From Sunxiuqinia elliptica (GTDB lineage Bacteria; Bacteroidota; Bacteroidia; Bacteroidales; Prolixibacteraceae): a stretch of 64,000 nt of DNA. The position numbers and the translations under genes are program-made. The stretch covers positions 248,001 to 312,000 of the forward strand of contig NZ_FONW01000003.1 in NCBI RefSeq assembly GCF_900113005.1. Direction: 5' to 3'. The notes under the pieces were generated by a model. That model was not told the origin of the DNA. It made no database searches and worked only from the letters and a program-made list of their open reading frames with translations. Positions 17,900 to 28,038 of this stretch are shown here, piece by piece. Position 1 is the stretch's first letter; each line of letters starts with the position of its first letter.

Positions 17900-19165
17900 T
17901 TACAAATCCAATAATAGTTCCTCCGGATTGATACCTGCGTTAAGCATGCGTTCCGGATTCTCAACCAGTTCCTTAACTTTCACCAAGAAGCCGACTGAGT
18001 CTTTACCATCGATGATACGGTGATCGTATGAAAGTGACACATACATCATTGGGCGAATCTCCACCTTGCCATTCACAGCCACCGGACGTTCAACAATATT
18101 GTGCATTCCCAAAATAGCAGATTGTGGCGGGTTAATAATTGGAGTGGAAAGCAGTGATCCAAAAGTCCCTCCATTGGTAATGGTGAAAGTACCTCCCGTT
18201 AACTCTTCTACCGAAATTTTTTTGTTCCTTGCCTTCTCGGCCAAGTCTTTCAAGTCCTTTTCAATTTGAGGAACAGATTTGCTTTCTGTATTTCGAATGA
18301 TTGGCACCATCAGGCCTTTTGGTGTTTGAACGGCAATCCCGACATCGACAAAGTCAGGGCTAACAATCTCTTCGCCATCCAGCATCGAATTAATGGCCGG
18401 GTGAAATTTCATGGCTGTAGCCGCTGCTTTCGTAAAAAAGCCCATAAAGCCTAATTTAAATCCATGCTGATCGATAAACCGACCTTGGTGCTTTTTACGC
18501 AACTCCATAATCCGGCTCATATCCACCTCATTGAAAGTTGTTAGCATGGCCGTTTCGTTTTTAACCGCCACCAATCGCTGGCTCAACTTTCGTCTCAAAG
18601 AACTCATTTTCTCACGATTTTCCTCTCGCGAAAAGCTTCCTTCTTCTACACCAGTGGGTGCCGATTTTGGTAAGCTCATAACAGCTTCTACTTCTTTTTT
18701 CGAAATCCGCTTGATGCCCTCCAGAATATCATCCACCGAAAGGTTATTTTCCTCCATCATCTTGCGAGCAACCGAGGTAATTTTAACATGCGACTGGTCA
18801 TCCTGTGCTTTTCCAGTCACTTCGGCTCTAGGTTGCTTTGCTTCAACAACTTCTTTTGCCGGAGCCTTCGCTGCTTTCTCAGCTTCAGGTTTAGCTTCTT
18901 CTTTTGGCTTTGCAGTCTCCTCCGGTTGCACCGAAGTATCAATTGTACAGGCTACTGAACCAACTTCAAGCGTACCACCTTCCTGGGCTTTAAAACTCAC
19001 TTTTCCAGCCTCATCAGCAACCAATGTCAAGGTTGCTTTATCAGACTCTATTTCTGCGATCTCATCGTCTTTCTCAACAACAGATCCATCTTCGACCAAC
19101 CACCTGCCAAGTTCAACTTCAGTGATTGACTCACCGGGTGTTGGTACTTTTATTTCAATGATCAT
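17900..19165 (-). CDS. odhB: 2-oxoglutarate dehydrogenase E2, dihydrolipoyl succinyltransferase
   Basis: This is the core subunit of the 2-oxoglutarate dehydrogenase complex in the TCA cycle. The 421-residue product has an N-terminal lipoyl domain with lipoyl-lysine Lys43 in ESDKATLTL, an Ala/Glu/Lys/Pro-rich linker, a peripheral-subunit-binding domain (about 125-163, [19 protein letters not shown]), and a catalytic domain with His382 and Asp386 in [12 protein letters not shown]. It follows sucA by 7 bp in one operon ended by a terminator. No lpd (E3) gene is in the window. The lipoate ligase at 48-49 kb could supply its cofactor. Confidence 0.96.
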   Translation of the reverse strand: MIIEIKVPTPGESITEVELGRWLVEDGSVVEKDDEIAEIESDKATLTLVADEAGKVSFKAQEGGTLEVGSVACTIDTSVQPEETAKPKEEAKPEAEKAAKAPAKEVVEAKQPRAEVTGKAQDDQSHVKITSVARKMMEENNLSVDDILEGIKRISKKEVEAVMSLPKSAPTGVEEGSFSREENREKMSSLRRKLSQRLVAVKNETAMLTTFNEVDMSRIMELRKKHQGRFIDQHGFKLGFMGFFTKAAATAMKFHPAINSMLDGEEIVSPDFVDVGIAVQTPKGLMVPIIRNTESKSVPQIEKDLKDLAEKARNKKISVEELTGGTFTITNGGTFGSLLSTPIINPPQSAILGMHNIVERPVAVNGKVEIRPMMYVSLSYDHRIIDGKDSVGFLVKVKELVENPERMLNAGINPEELLLDL

Positions 19166-19172
19166 GATTTTT

Positions 19173-21905
19173 TTATGCTTTAGCTAATTCTTGTTCTCTA
19201 AAAACTTGTTCCAAAATTTTATTTAGGCGAAGATTATGTTGTTTCATTAAACCTCCAGCCGGGCTACCACTTTCGGAACGGGATGCAACCTCAAAAGGAA
19301 TATGACTTAACTTCCGATTGATGAATGGCCAAGCTCCCATATTTGCAGGTTCATCCTGTGCCCAAATAATCCGATCGGCTTTATCATACTTCTTCAATAA
19401 GCTTTCGATCTGATCAACTGGTAATGGATAGAGCTGCTCGACTCGTACAATTGCGGTCGATTCATCTCCCATATCGACTCGTTTCTTTGCCAAATCATAA
19501 TATAAACGACCGGAAGTAAACACAACCTGCTTCACATTCTCAGCTTTCGGCATATGATCATCAATAACTGGCTGAAAATGCCCTTTACTTAGCTCTTCCA
19601 AGGTACAACTAACCATTGGATGGCGCAATAAACTCTTTGGTGTAAAAATGATCAATGGCACCCTAACTTGCCACTTGAGGTGGCGTCGCAATAAGTGAAA
19701 CATGTTATCGGGCGTTGTAGGTACCACGATTTGCATGTTGTTACTTGCTGCCTGAGCTAAAAAGCGCTCAATCCGCGCACTGGAGTGCTCTGGTCCTTGG
19801 CCTTCATACCCGTGCGGCAAATACAGGACAAGATTATTCATCAAGCCCCATTTCTCGTGTGCCGATGTAATGTATTGGTCAATAATAACCTGAGCAACAT
19901 TGCTAAAATCGCCGAATTGTGCTTCCCAAACAGTTAAGGCATTGGGCTGTGCCAAAGCGTAACCATACTCAAAGCCCATTACACCGTATTCGGACAATAA
20001 GGAGTTATAAATATGGAATGGAGCCTGTTTTTCAGCGACATGCTTCAATGGGAAATACTTGTCATCGCCATCCTCAAATACGAAGGCGGCATGTCGATGT
20101 GCAAAAGTGCCTCGTTCGCAGTCTTGACCGCTGATTCGTACCGGATGTCCTTCTGCAACCAAAGTTCCATAAGCCAGCAACTCCGCCATTCCCCAATCCA
20201 GTCGATTGTCCCGAATCATTTGTCGGCGATCAGCCAATATGCGATTCACCTTATTAAAGAACTTGCGTCCTTCAGGTACCGAGTTGATCTTACCCGCTAG
20301 TTCAACCAGCTTTTCACGCCCAACGCCAGTTGGTATCGCCTCAAAAAATTCTTTCTTGGGTGCATGATCAAATTCTTTGTACTCATTAACCAGAAATTGC
20401 TTGATCTTCAACTTTTCAATCTTTTCCGATTCTTTGTACTTATCACTCATTAATTGATCAAACCCTTTGATCTCATCTTTCACATCTCGGGCAGTCATAA
20501 TCCCCTGCTCAATCAGCTTTTCCGCATAAATATCCCGAGGATTTTTGTGCGCAGAAATTGCTTTATAAAGCTGAGGTTGAGTAAAACGAGGTTCATCGCC
20601 TTCGTTATGCCCATATTTCCGATAACACAAAATATCAATAAACACATCGGTATTGAATTTTTGGCGGAATTCCATCGCCAACTTTATCGTGTAAATCAAC
20701 GCTTCAACATCATCGCCGTTTACGTGAAAAACCGGAGAACGGGTCACTTTGGCCACATCAGTACAGTAGGTACTTGACCGAGCATCCAGGTAGTTTGTCG
20801 TAAATCCAACCTGGTTGTTAATGACCAAGTGAATTGTTCCTCCCGTTTTATAGCCTTTCAGCTGCGACATCTGAATTACCTCATAAACGACTCCTTGGGC
20901 AGCAATAGCGGCATCGCCATGAATAACAATTGGCGCCAGCTTGTCATAGTCTCCATCATAAAGTGAATTGATTCTCGAGCGAGCCATTCCCTCTACCAAA
21001 GGAGCAACGGCTTCCAGGTGAGATGGATTTGGCATCAGGCTCAATTTCACCTTTTTGCCGTAATCTGAAGTCACTTCATTTTCAAACCCTAAGTGATATT
21101 TAACATCGCCCAAAGAAATATCTTCTTCATACTCCGTTCCATAAAATTCTTTGAAAATGTATTCGTACGGCTTATTCATGATGTTGGCCAAGATATTCAG
21201 TCGTCCACGGTGAGCCATTCCTACAATGAACTCTTTAATTCCAAGCTCAGCTCCTTGCTCAATAACAGCATCCAAAGCAGGAATTAACGCTTCAGCTCCT
21301 TCCAAAGAAAAACGCTTTTGCCCTACAAATTTTTTATGAATAAAGCTCTCAAAGCCCACAGCCAATTTTAAGTGATAGAAGATGTGCTTCTTCATTTCAG
21401 GAGTAAATTCCTGCGAATTCTTAGAACTCTCCATCTTCTGTTGCAGCCAAGTGATCACCTCTGGGTGACGCATAAATACATATTCAACGCCAATGGCATC
21501 GCAATATGTAGCTTCCAGATGAGCAATGATGTCTTTCAGTTTAGCCGGTCCAATTCCAATATTGTTTCCGGCCTGAAAGACTTTCTCCAGGTCGCTTTGC
21601 TCCAATCCAAAATTTTCAATAGCCAAAGTTGGAGAGTAAGTCCGCCGTGAACGGACCGGATTGGTTTTTGTGAACAAATGTCCCCTTTGGCGATAACCAT
21701 GAATTAGGTTAAGTATTGCAAACTCTTTATCAATCTGATCACTTCCCTGGAATTTGCCTGAACTATAATTTGTTCTGGCAAGCTCAAACCCCTTAAAGAA
21801 GTTTTTCCAGCTTTCGTCAACGCTCTCAGGATCTTTCAAATAATCCTGGTAAAGCTCTTCTACAGCAGCAATCTCTTGATTGCCTACTTGCGAAAATGTA
21901 TCCAT
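19173..21905 (-). CDS. sucA: 2-oxoglutarate dehydrogenase E1
   Basis: This thiamine-diphosphate enzyme decarboxylates 2-oxoglutarate and passes the succinyl group to OdhB. The 910-residue product has the usual family length. Recognisable parts are the N-terminal [32 protein letters not shown], the [12 protein letters not shown] motif, the ThDP-site region [15 protein letters not shown], and [15 protein letters not shown]. The last part, [17 protein letters not shown], is typical of the family. First gene of the sucA-odhB operon; the start is the ATG at 21905. Confidence 0.97.
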   Translation of the reverse strand: MDTFSQVGNQEIAAVEELYQDYLKDPESVDESWKNFFKGFELARTNYSSGKFQGSDQIDKEFAILNLIHGYRQRGHLFTKTNPVRSRRTYSPTLAIENFGLEQSDLEKVFQAGNNIGIGPAKLKDIIAHLEATYCDAIGVEYVFMRHPEVITWLQQKMESSKNSQEFTPEMKKHIFYHLKLAVGFESFIHKKFVGQKRFSLEGAEALIPALDAVIEQGAELGIKEFIVGMAHRGRLNILANIMNKPYEYIFKEFYGTEYEEDISLGDVKYHLGFENEVTSDYGKKVKLSLMPNPSHLEAVAPLVEGMARSRINSLYDGDYDKLAPIVIHGDAAIAAQGVVYEVIQMSQLKGYKTGGTIHLVINNQVGFTTNYLDARSSTYCTDVAKVTRSPVFHVNGDDVEALIYTIKLAMEFRQKFNTDVFIDILCYRKYGHNEGDEPRFTQPQLYKAISAHKNPRDIYAEKLIEQGIMTARDVKDEIKGFDQLMSDKYKESEKIEKLKIKQFLVNEYKEFDHAPKKEFFEAIPTGVGREKLVELAGKINSVPEGRKFFNKVNRILADRRQMIRDNRLDWGMAELLAYGTLVAEGHPVRISGQDCERGTFAHRHAAFVFEDGDDKYFPLKHVAEKQAPFHIYNSLLSEYGVMGFEYGYALAQPNALTVWEAQFGDFSNVAQVIIDQYITSAHEKWGLMNNLVLYLPHGYEGQGPEHSSARIERFLAQAASNNMQIVVPTTPDNMFHLLRRHLKWQVRVPLIIFTPKSLLRHPMVSCTLEELSKGHFQPVIDDHMPKAENVKQVVFTSGRLYYDLAKKRVDMGDESTAIVRVEQLYPLPVDQIESLLKKYDKADRIIWAQDEPANMGAWPFINRKLSHIPFEVASRSESGSPAGGLMKQHNLRLNKILEQVFREQELAKA

Positions 21906-22252
21906 ATGTTGATTATTCGGTTGTTAAGGTCTTGTAAAAATAACTTTTGTACATTAACAATCCATCTATTTCTAATGTTTATAAGGTTTTCATGTTTTGA
22001 AAGAAGATTTACGATCACCAATTTTTTTATCTCTCCAATCAACCTTTTAAAAAATGATTCAGTCTACTGAGCCAGGAGCAATTAGGCCATTTTTTTGTAT
22101 CTTCGAATGGCTCAAAAAGAAAAAAAGTTACCATTAATTGAGCATAAATAAATTTCATAAGTTTATATTCGAACTGAACGAATTAAACCTTTTAGGCAAA
22201 TTATCCCTTATACATTTCGAAAGCGAATTCATTAATATCCAATTATAATCTC
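21906..22252. other. Intergenic region between divergent sucA and hydrolase genes
   Basis: This 347-bp AT-rich stretch separates divergent starts and must hold both promoters. I found no confident -33/-7 pair, hairpin or small gene in it. Confidence 0.5.
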
Positions 22253-23245
22253 ATGAAGAAGACACGCTCTTTCTTAGCTATTTTGATCGCTTTATTGGCA
22301 ATCATTTATATGCTTGGTCCGAAACCGCCAAAACCGGTTCTTAATCCTGATTTAAATAATCTTGGATTTTCGAAAAGTGAAATTGAAACTGTTCTTGCAG
22401 AAAGAGAAAAGAGGCTTCCCGTCAAGCCAGGAAATGAATCCCGAGTGATCTGGGAAAACGACAGTTTGAAACAACAAACGGAATACTGCTTGCTTTATTT
22501 GCACGGCTTTTCGGCTTCTGGTGTTGAAGGTGCTCCAACGCATGAAAACTTTGCCAAATACTTTCAAATGAATGCCTACATTCCTCGCATAGCTTCACAT
22601 GGGCTAGATGTTCCAGAGCCGTTACTGGATATGACTCCAGATCATTTATATGAGTCAGCAAAAGAAGCCTTGCAAATCGCTCACCTTTTAGGGCGAAAAG
22701 TAATTATCATGAGTACTTCAACCGGAGGAACTCTTTCACTAAAGCTGGCTGCCGACTTTCCAGAGCTGGTCGATGGCTTGCTGCTGCTTTCTCCCAATAT
22801 TCGCATCAATAACCCTGGAGCATTTTTGTTGGCCAAACCTTGGGGCTTGCAAATAAGCCGGATGGTTACGGGAGACAAATACCGCTATGTAAACGATAAC
22901 CCGGAAGATGAGGAATGCAAGTACTGGAATTGTTATTACCGAATGGAAGCGACAGTGTATTTACAACAGCTGGTGGAAGCCACCATGCATAAAAAAACTT
23001 ATGAACGCGTAAAAGCCCCTGTGTTTCTGGCCTACTACTACGAGGATGAAGAACATCAAGACGGAGTTGTTCGCGTTGATGCCATGCTGAAAATGTTTGA
23101 TCAACTAGGGATACCAACGAAGCAAAAACAGGCCTTTAATGCTGGTGTCCATGTTATTGGTTATGGGGTGACGTCAAAAGCGCAACCAGAAGTTGAGCAA
23201 GCTTGTATTGATTTTGCCCAACAGGTTATTGGACTATCACAATAA
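22253..23245 (+). CDS. Membrane-anchored alpha/beta hydrolase
   Basis: The 330-residue product has an N-terminal membrane anchor or uncleaved signal (LAILIALLAIIYMLG) and an alpha/beta-hydrolase fold. The oxyanion region reads LLYLHGFSASG. The nucleophile elbow reads STSTGG, with Ser156 as the likely nucleophile, so the first position of the usual GxSxG is Ser154. The likely catalytic His is in FNAGVHVIGYG near the C-terminus. The substrate is unknown; esterases and lysophospholipases have this fold. Single gene ended by a strong stem-loop. Confidence 0.82.
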   Translation: MKKTRSFLAILIALLAIIYMLGPKPPKPVLNPDLNNLGFSKSEIETVLAEREKRLPVKPGNESRVIWENDSLKQQTEYCLLYLHGFSASGVEGAPTHENFAKYFQMNAYIPRIASHGLDVPEPLLDMTPDHLYESAKEALQIAHLLGRKVIIMSTSTGGTLSLKLAADFPELVDGLLLLSPNIRINNPGAFLLAKPWGLQISRMVTGDKYRYVNDNPEDEECKYWNCYYRMEATVYLQQLVEATMHKKTYERVKAPVFLAYYYEDEEHQDGVVRVDAMLKMFDQLGIPTKQKQAFNAGVHVIGYGVTSKAQPEVEQACIDFAQQVIGLSQ

Positions 23246-23293
23246 TTTTTGTAGTCCTACCGCTTTACTTTCTACCACAAATATTAGGATATA

Positions 23294-23337
23294 AAAAATC
23301 CCGTCTGTGACACGAATTTGTCGCAGACGGGATTTTT
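23294..23337. terminator. Bidirectional terminator
   Basis: AAAAATCCCGTCTG (23294-23307) and CAGACGGGATTTTT (23324-23337) form a 14-bp stem with A/T flanks on both sides. It separates the convergent hydrolase and rimO genes. Confidence 0.9.
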
Positions 23338-23355
23338 CAGTTTTCAATAGTTCGT

Positions 23356-24648
23356 TTATAAGTGTCCGATAAGATCAAATTCCGTTGATTCGGTAATCTT
23401 AACCGGATAGAAATTTCCAATCTCAATTCGGTCATCTTTCGAGACCAATACTTCTCCGTCCACTTCCGGGCTGTCGTATTCAGTTCTTCCCACAAAGTAA
23501 TCAGCCTCTTCCCGATCGATCAGTACTTTCAGCGTTTGGCCAATCTTTTTCGTATTCAATTGCTCCGAAATATTTTGTTGAATTTCCATCAGCTCCGAAG
23601 CCCTGCTTTGTTTAACTTCTTCAGGAATATTGTCCTCATACATTTTGAATGCATAGGTATCGTCCTCATTGGAGTATGCAAATACGCCCATTCTGTCGAA
23701 CTGCTGTTCTTTAACAAATGCTTTCAGCTCTTCAAAATCTTCCTCAGTTTCGCCAGGATGGCCAACAAGGAAAGTCGTTCGCAAGGCAACTCCAGGTACT
23801 TCTTCCCTAATTTTGTTGATCAATTGAACCGTCTCTTTCCTGCCAATTTTTCGTCTCATCTGCCCCAACATATGATCAGTAATGTGCTGCAATGGCAAGT
23901 CCAGGTAATTGGCAACATTGTCTCGTTCGCGCATTACCTTTAATAAGTCCATTGGGAATTTTGAAGGATAGGCATAGTGCAAACGAATCCATTCCAAACC
24001 TTCAATATCAGCCAAGCGATCGACCAACTCAGCCAGCTTGCTCTCACCATAGCGATCAATGCCATAGTAGGACAAATCCTGAGCAATAATCAGTAACTCT
24101 TTGGTTCCACCTTCAACCAGCATTTTTGCTTCTTCCAACAAGCTTTCCATGCTTCTTGATTTATGGATACCTGTAAATTGAGGAATTGCACAGAAAGAAC
24201 AATGACGATTACAGCCTTCACTAATTTTTAAATAAGAAAAATGCCCCGGTGTGGTTTTCACACGATAGTACATCTTCTGCTCAAAAAAGTCAGCATTTAA
24301 ATCTTTAATGATTTCCTTATAATCAAACTTACCGTAAAATTTATCAACCTCAGGAATTTCTTTTTGTAGATCTTCTTTGTAACGAGCTGATAAACATCCC
24401 ATCACCAAAAGCTTATCCAACTTTCCGCTTTTTCGGTCTTCAACATGGCTTAAAATCGAATTGATCGACTCTTCTTTTGCATCCAGAATAAACCCACAGG
24501 TGTTTAAAATAACGATGTTAGCATCATCTTCTTCGCTGTCATGAACAACTTTAAATCCATTTAAATCAAGTTGATTGAGTAGCATTTCAGAATCTACCAG
24601 GTTTTTCGAACATCCCAGGGTAGTTATATTGACTTTTCCTCGTTTCAT
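23356..24648 (-). CDS. rimO: Ribosomal protein S12 methylthiotransferase RimO
   Basis: RimO adds a methylthio group to the conserved aspartate of ribosomal protein S12. The 430-residue product has the N-terminal UPF0004 domain (TLGCSKNLVDSE, LNTCGFILDAKEESI), the radical-SAM cluster motif CNRHCSFCAIP, and a C-terminal TRAM domain (TLKVLIDREEADYFVGRTEYDSPEVDGEV). The phrase GCSKNLVDSE distinguishes RimO from MiaB. It lies downstream of ftsY on the same strand, separated by a terminator. Confidence 0.95.
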   Translation of the reverse strand: MKRGKVNITTLGCSKNLVDSEMLLNQLDLNGFKVVHDSEEDDANIVILNTCGFILDAKEESINSILSHVEDRKSGKLDKLLVMGCLSARYKEDLQKEIPEVDKFYGKFDYKEIIKDLNADFFEQKMYYRVKTTPGHFSYLKISEGCNRHCSFCAIPQFTGIHKSRSMESLLEEAKMLVEGGTKELLIIAQDLSYYGIDRYGESKLAELVDRLADIEGLEWIRLHYAYPSKFPMDLLKVMRERDNVANYLDLPLQHITDHMLGQMRRKIGRKETVQLINKIREEVPGVALRTTFLVGHPGETEEDFEELKAFVKEQQFDRMGVFAYSNEDDTYAFKMYEDNIPEEVKQSRASELMEIQQNISEQLNTKKIGQTLKVLIDREEADYFVGRTEYDSPEVDGEVLVSKDDRIEIGNFYPVKITESTEFDLIGHL

Positions 24649-24753
24649 AATTTCATATTAAAATCTTCGCACTTTACAACAAACAAAGCCGCAGGTAGTT
24701 TTCAATTTTTTCATTTGAGCTAAAGGCCCCCAGCCGGCTTTTGATAACGCTAT

Positions 24754-24783
24754 AAAAAACAGATCCCGAAACAAGTTCGGGAT
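24754..24783 (-). terminator. Terminator after ftsY
   Basis: ATCCCGAA (24763-24770) and TTCGGGAT (24776-24783) form an 8-bp stem with a 5-nt loop. On the minus strand TCTG and six T follow. Confidence 0.85.
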
Positions 24784-24812
24784 GCCATTAATCTATATTA
24801 GGTCTATTTTCT

Positions 24813-25763
24813 TTATGAGAATAGCGACTCAACAAATTCTTTTCTTCGGAATAATTGCAAGTCTTCCATCTTTTCTCCGATTCCGATGTATTTGACCGGT
24901 ATCTTAAATTGATCAGAAATACCAATAACGACACCGCCTTTGGCTGTTCCATCAAGCTTTGTAAGCGCCAATGCTGACACTTCTGTCGCCTTGGTAAACT
25001 GCTTAGCCTGCTCAAAGGCATTTTGCCCTGTTGATCCATCTAAAATCAACAGCACCTCATGAGGAGCATCTGGAACAATCTTACGCATCACATTTTTGAT
25101 CTTGGTAAGCTCGTTCATTAAGTTGACTTTATTGTGCAAACGACCTGCGGTATCAATAATAGCCACGTCGGCTCCCTGTGCTTTAGCTGATGCTAAGGTA
25201 TCGTAGGCCACTGAAGCTGGATCTGATCCCATGCTTTGCTTCACAAGCGGAACATCAACACGTTCAGCCCAAATTTCAAGCTGATCAATTGCTGCAGCCC
25301 GGAACGTATCGGCAGCTCCCAAAACCACTTTTTTACCCGCTTTCTTAAAATTGTGAGCCAATTTCCCGATCGTGGTTGTTTTTCCAACACCATTCACTCC
25401 AACCACCATAATTACATATGGGGTATCACTTGCTGGAAGGTCAAAATCAGCTTCTTCGCCGGAGTTATTTTCTTCAAGTAGAGCAGCTATCTCCTCTTTC
25501 AATAAGTTGTTGAGTTCATCAACTCCAAAGTACTTGTCTTTTGAAACACGAGCTTCGATTCGCTCAATAACTTTTAGGGTAGTATCAACTCCAACATCCG
25601 ACGTAATCAATACTTCCTCCAGATTGTCAAGAACTTCGTCGTCAACTTTAGATTTACCAATAATGGCTCGCCCAAGCTTTTTGAAAACGCTTTCTTTTGT
25701 TTTTGAGAGTCCTTGATCAAGGCTTTCTTTTTTCGACTTCGTAAATGATCCAAATAGGCCCAT
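24813..25763 (-). CDS. ftsY: Signal recognition particle receptor FtsY
   Basis: FtsY is the SRP receptor GTPase that docks ribosome-nascent chains at the inner membrane. The 316-residue product has the N domain (helical, residues 1-100) and the G domain with GVNGVGKTTTIGKLA (P-loop), DTFRAAAIDQLEIWAERV, DTAGRLHNKVNLM and TKLDGTAKGG. The acidic A domain of enterobacterial FtsY is absent, as is usual in this phylum. Single gene, ended by its own terminator. Confidence 0.96.
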   Translation of the reverse strand: MGLFGSFTKSKKESLDQGLSKTKESVFKKLGRAIIGKSKVDDEVLDNLEEVLITSDVGVDTTLKVIERIEARVSKDKYFGVDELNNLLKEEIAALLEENNSGEEADFDLPASDTPYVIMVVGVNGVGKTTTIGKLAHNFKKAGKKVVLGAADTFRAAAIDQLEIWAERVDVPLVKQSMGSDPASVAYDTLASAKAQGADVAIIDTAGRLHNKVNLMNELTKIKNVMRKIVPDAPHEVLLILDGSTGQNAFEQAKQFTKATEVSALALTKLDGTAKGGVVIGISDQFKIPVKYIGIGEKMEDLQLFRRKEFVESLFS

Positions 25764-25857
25764 AGTTTTCTGATTTTGAGTGGCGCAATTTACAAAAATT
25801 GAATGATATAATTTAATTTAAATAAGAAGGGCTAATAAAGAGTTAACATAGCCGAAT

Positions 25858-26634
25858 TTAACCTTCGCGTAATTTCCTGATTTCCTCTTTCATTTCGCTC
25901 AAAACGGTAGATATGTGCGCCGTTCCTGGGAACTCTGGCAAAGGAAGCTCAAAACTCAACACGCCTTTTGCTCGCCATAATTCCAATACCGAACTGATTG
26001 GAATTCGGTAAGCTTCATACTCTGGGTTATCCGACTTCAACAACAGCTCATTATTTTCCTTTATATATACCCGTTTATATACTAAACCTTCGTCACGGGT
26101 AATTAATACGTAGGTTTGTCCTTCTTTCAACTCATCAAGATCAACCAGGTATTCGCAAAAAACATAAGCCCCAGGAGCTACTGGCAACATGCTATCCCCA
26201 TTTAGCTGAAAAACCCGGTAAGTCCGGTTACGCGAAAGCTCAGGTATTGGCATATAGAAATGAGGTAATTCGCCAACATATTCTGGATCAGCATAGCCAC
26301 TCAAATAGCCAGCCGCAGCTTTCACCGGAACAATGGGAATACGTTCCTCATTATCGGGAGTAACAACAACCGACAATATTTGTCCCGGTCCATTTGATTT
26401 GGGCAGTAAAGAAGAAGGCATTTTTTCCAAATTGGTACCAATTAGCTCATCCAAACTTAACTTAAAAAGCTGAGCTAACTGTTGCATAACCTGAATTTTA
26501 GGCGTAGCCCTCCCCTCTTCATACGAACCAATTAAAGCTCGCTTAACGGCTAGTTGATCTGCCAACCGTTGCTGGGTAAGCTGATGCTTCCTACGCAAGT
26601 ATTTGATATTCTGAGCTAAATAATTCATCAACAC
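25858..26634 (-). CDS. XRE/S24 LexA-like repressor
   Basis: The 258-residue product has an N-terminal XRE helix-turn-helix (about 8-66, LTQQRLADQLAVKRALIGSYEEGRATP) and a C-terminal S24/LexA-like domain. The S24 serine is Ser148 in NGDSMLP and the lysine is Lys187 in VYKRVY. An Ala108-Gly109 pair lies 40 residues before the serine, as in self-cleaving repressors. So RecA-stimulated self-cleavage is possible but not shown. The start could be the Met at residue 3. It is divergent from a DNA-repair-linked radical-SAM gene with a palindrome between them, which suggests it represses both. Confidence 0.85.
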   Translation of the reverse strand: MLMNYLAQNIKYLRRKHQLTQQRLADQLAVKRALIGSYEEGRATPKIQVMQQLAQLFKLSLDELIGTNLEKMPSSLLPKSNGPGQILSVVVTPDNEERIPIVPVKAAAGYLSGYADPEYVGELPHFYMPIPELSRNRTYRVFQLNGDSMLPVAPGAYVFCEYLVDLDELKEGQTYVLITRDEGLVYKRVYIKENNELLLKSDNPEYEAYRIPISSVLELWRAKGVLSFELPLPEFPGTAHISTVLSEMKEEIRKLREG

Positions 26635-26660
26635 AAATTAATCTAAAAATATTAGCAAAA

Positions 26661-26675
26661 ACTAATTTTATTAGT
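26661..26675. promoter_or_regulatory. Probable operator of LexA-like repressor
   Basis: ACTAAT (26661-26666) TTT ATTAGT (26670-26675) is a perfect palindrome, and a further ATTAG half-site lies at 26651-26655. It sits between the two divergent start codons and abuts the -7 box of the radical-SAM gene. Binding by the adjacent repressor is inferred. Confidence 0.6.
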
Positions 26676-26682
26676 ATTTTTG
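26675..26682 (+). promoter_or_regulatory. Probable -7 promoter box of radical-SAM operon
   Basis: TATTTTTG matches TAnnTTTG exactly and overlaps the last base of the ATTAGT palindrome arm, so a bound repressor would block it. The -33 region (TTAGC near 26652) is a poor match. Confidence 0.5.
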
Positions 26683-26725
26683 ACTTGTCATTTTCATTCT
26701 TAAAACGCCGTAAAGATAGAAGCTA

Positions 26726-28033
26726 ATGCATGAAAAGGTTCAGAAAAAACTAAAAATTTTAGCAGATGCTGCAAAATATGATGTTTCCTGTTCCTCTAGC
26801 GGAAACAGCCGAAGCAATAGTCGCGGAGGCATAGGGAATGCCGTTGCTGCAGGAATTTGCCATAGTTTTACAGACGATGGGCGCTGCATTAGCTTATTTA
26901 AGATATTGATGACCAACCATTGCATCTACGATTGCGCCTATTGCATCAACCGGAGAACGAATGATCGGGCACGTGCCACATTTACTGTTCAGGAAATTGT
27001 TGATTTGACGATCAATTTTTACCGGAGAAACTATATTGAAGGACTCTTCCTTAGCTCCGGGGTCATCAAAAATCCGGACTACACCATGGAGCGCCTGATG
27101 CTTGTTGCGAAGAAGCTTAGGCTCGAAGAACGATTCAATGGTTACATCCACATGAAAGCTATTCCCGGAGCCAGCCAAGAGTTAATCCAAAACGCAGGTT
27201 ATTATGTCGACCGAATGAGCGTAAATATCGAGATCCCAACAGAACAGCAACTCGAAAAGCTGGCTCCGGAGAAAAACTACCCAAGCATTATCAGGCCAAT
27301 GAACCAGATCAGCGAGGGTATTTTGGCGTACAAAGAAGAACGAAGAAAGTACCGGCGCGTTCGCAAATTTACGCCTGCAGGACAAAGCACCCAATTGATT
27401 GTTGGCGCAAGCCCGGAGAGCGATCGACAAATTCTCCAGCTTTCATCCAATTTTTATCACCAACAGCAACTTAAGCGGGTTTACTATTCGGGATACCTCC
27501 CTGTTAACACCTATGATCAACGTCTCCCGGCCATTCAATCACCTCCTCTGGTTCGGGAAAATCGCCTGTACCAAAGCGATTGGTTGATGCGTTTCTATGA
27601 GTTTTCAGCTGATGAGATTCTAACTTCAGATCAACCATTTCTGGATTTGGATGTCGACCCAAAACTGGCCTATGCCCTTCGCAACCTGCATTTATTCCCA
27701 ATCGACATCAACCGAGCAGATTATCACATGCTTTTGCGCGTTCCCGGCATTGGTGTACAGTCTGCAAAAATGATTGTTGACGCTCGTCGGTTCAGACGTC
27801 TGACCAGCTATCATTTAAAGAAGATTGGCGTGGTTTTGAAACGTGCTCAGTATTTTATCACCTGTAACGAACTGGCTCCTCGAATGACTGACTGGGAGCC
27901 ACAGCGACTCAAAAGCCACATTGTTGCTGCTAGCCAAATGAAACGACGCAAAGCCGGAGATACGCAGTTGATGCTATTTCATCCCACAATGAACAGTCCG
28001 GCTATCCCAAAGCAACTTCATTCTAAAAATTAG
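26726..28033 (+). CDS. Putative DNA modification/repair radical SAM protein (UDG-linked)
   Basis: The 435-residue product is a radical-SAM protein whose cluster motif reads CIYDCAYC (CxxxCxxC), followed by INRRTNDRARATF. The C-terminus holds a helix-hairpin-helix DNA-binding motif (LLRVPGIGVQSAKMIVDARR). It matches, as I remember it, the family named for linkage to a uracil-DNA-glycosylase-like protein (TIGR03916). The biochemical activity of this family is not established. The next gene, 5 bp downstream, is its usual partner. A LexA-like repressor is divergent from it, which fits a damage-inducible unit. Confidence 0.88.
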   Translation: MHEKVQKKLKILADAAKYDVSCSSSGNSRSNSRGGIGNAVAAGICHSFTDDGRCISLFKILMTNHCIYDCAYCINRRTNDRARATFTVQEIVDLTINFYRRNYIEGLFLSSGVIKNPDYTMERLMLVAKKLRLEERFNGYIHMKAIPGASQELIQNAGYYVDRMSVNIEIPTEQQLEKLAPEKNYPSIIRPMNQISEGILAYKEERRKYRRVRKFTPAGQSTQLIVGASPESDRQILQLSSNFYHQQQLKRVYYSGYLPVNTYDQRLPAIQSPPLVRENRLYQSDWLMRFYEFSADEILTSDQPFLDLDVDPKLAYALRNLHLFPIDINRADYHMLLRVPGIGVQSAKMIVDARRFRRLTSYHLKKIGVVLKRAQYFITCNELAPRMTDWEPQRLKSHIVAASQMKRRKAGDTQLMLFHPTMNSPAIPKQLHSKN

Positions 28034-28038
28034 CTCTG

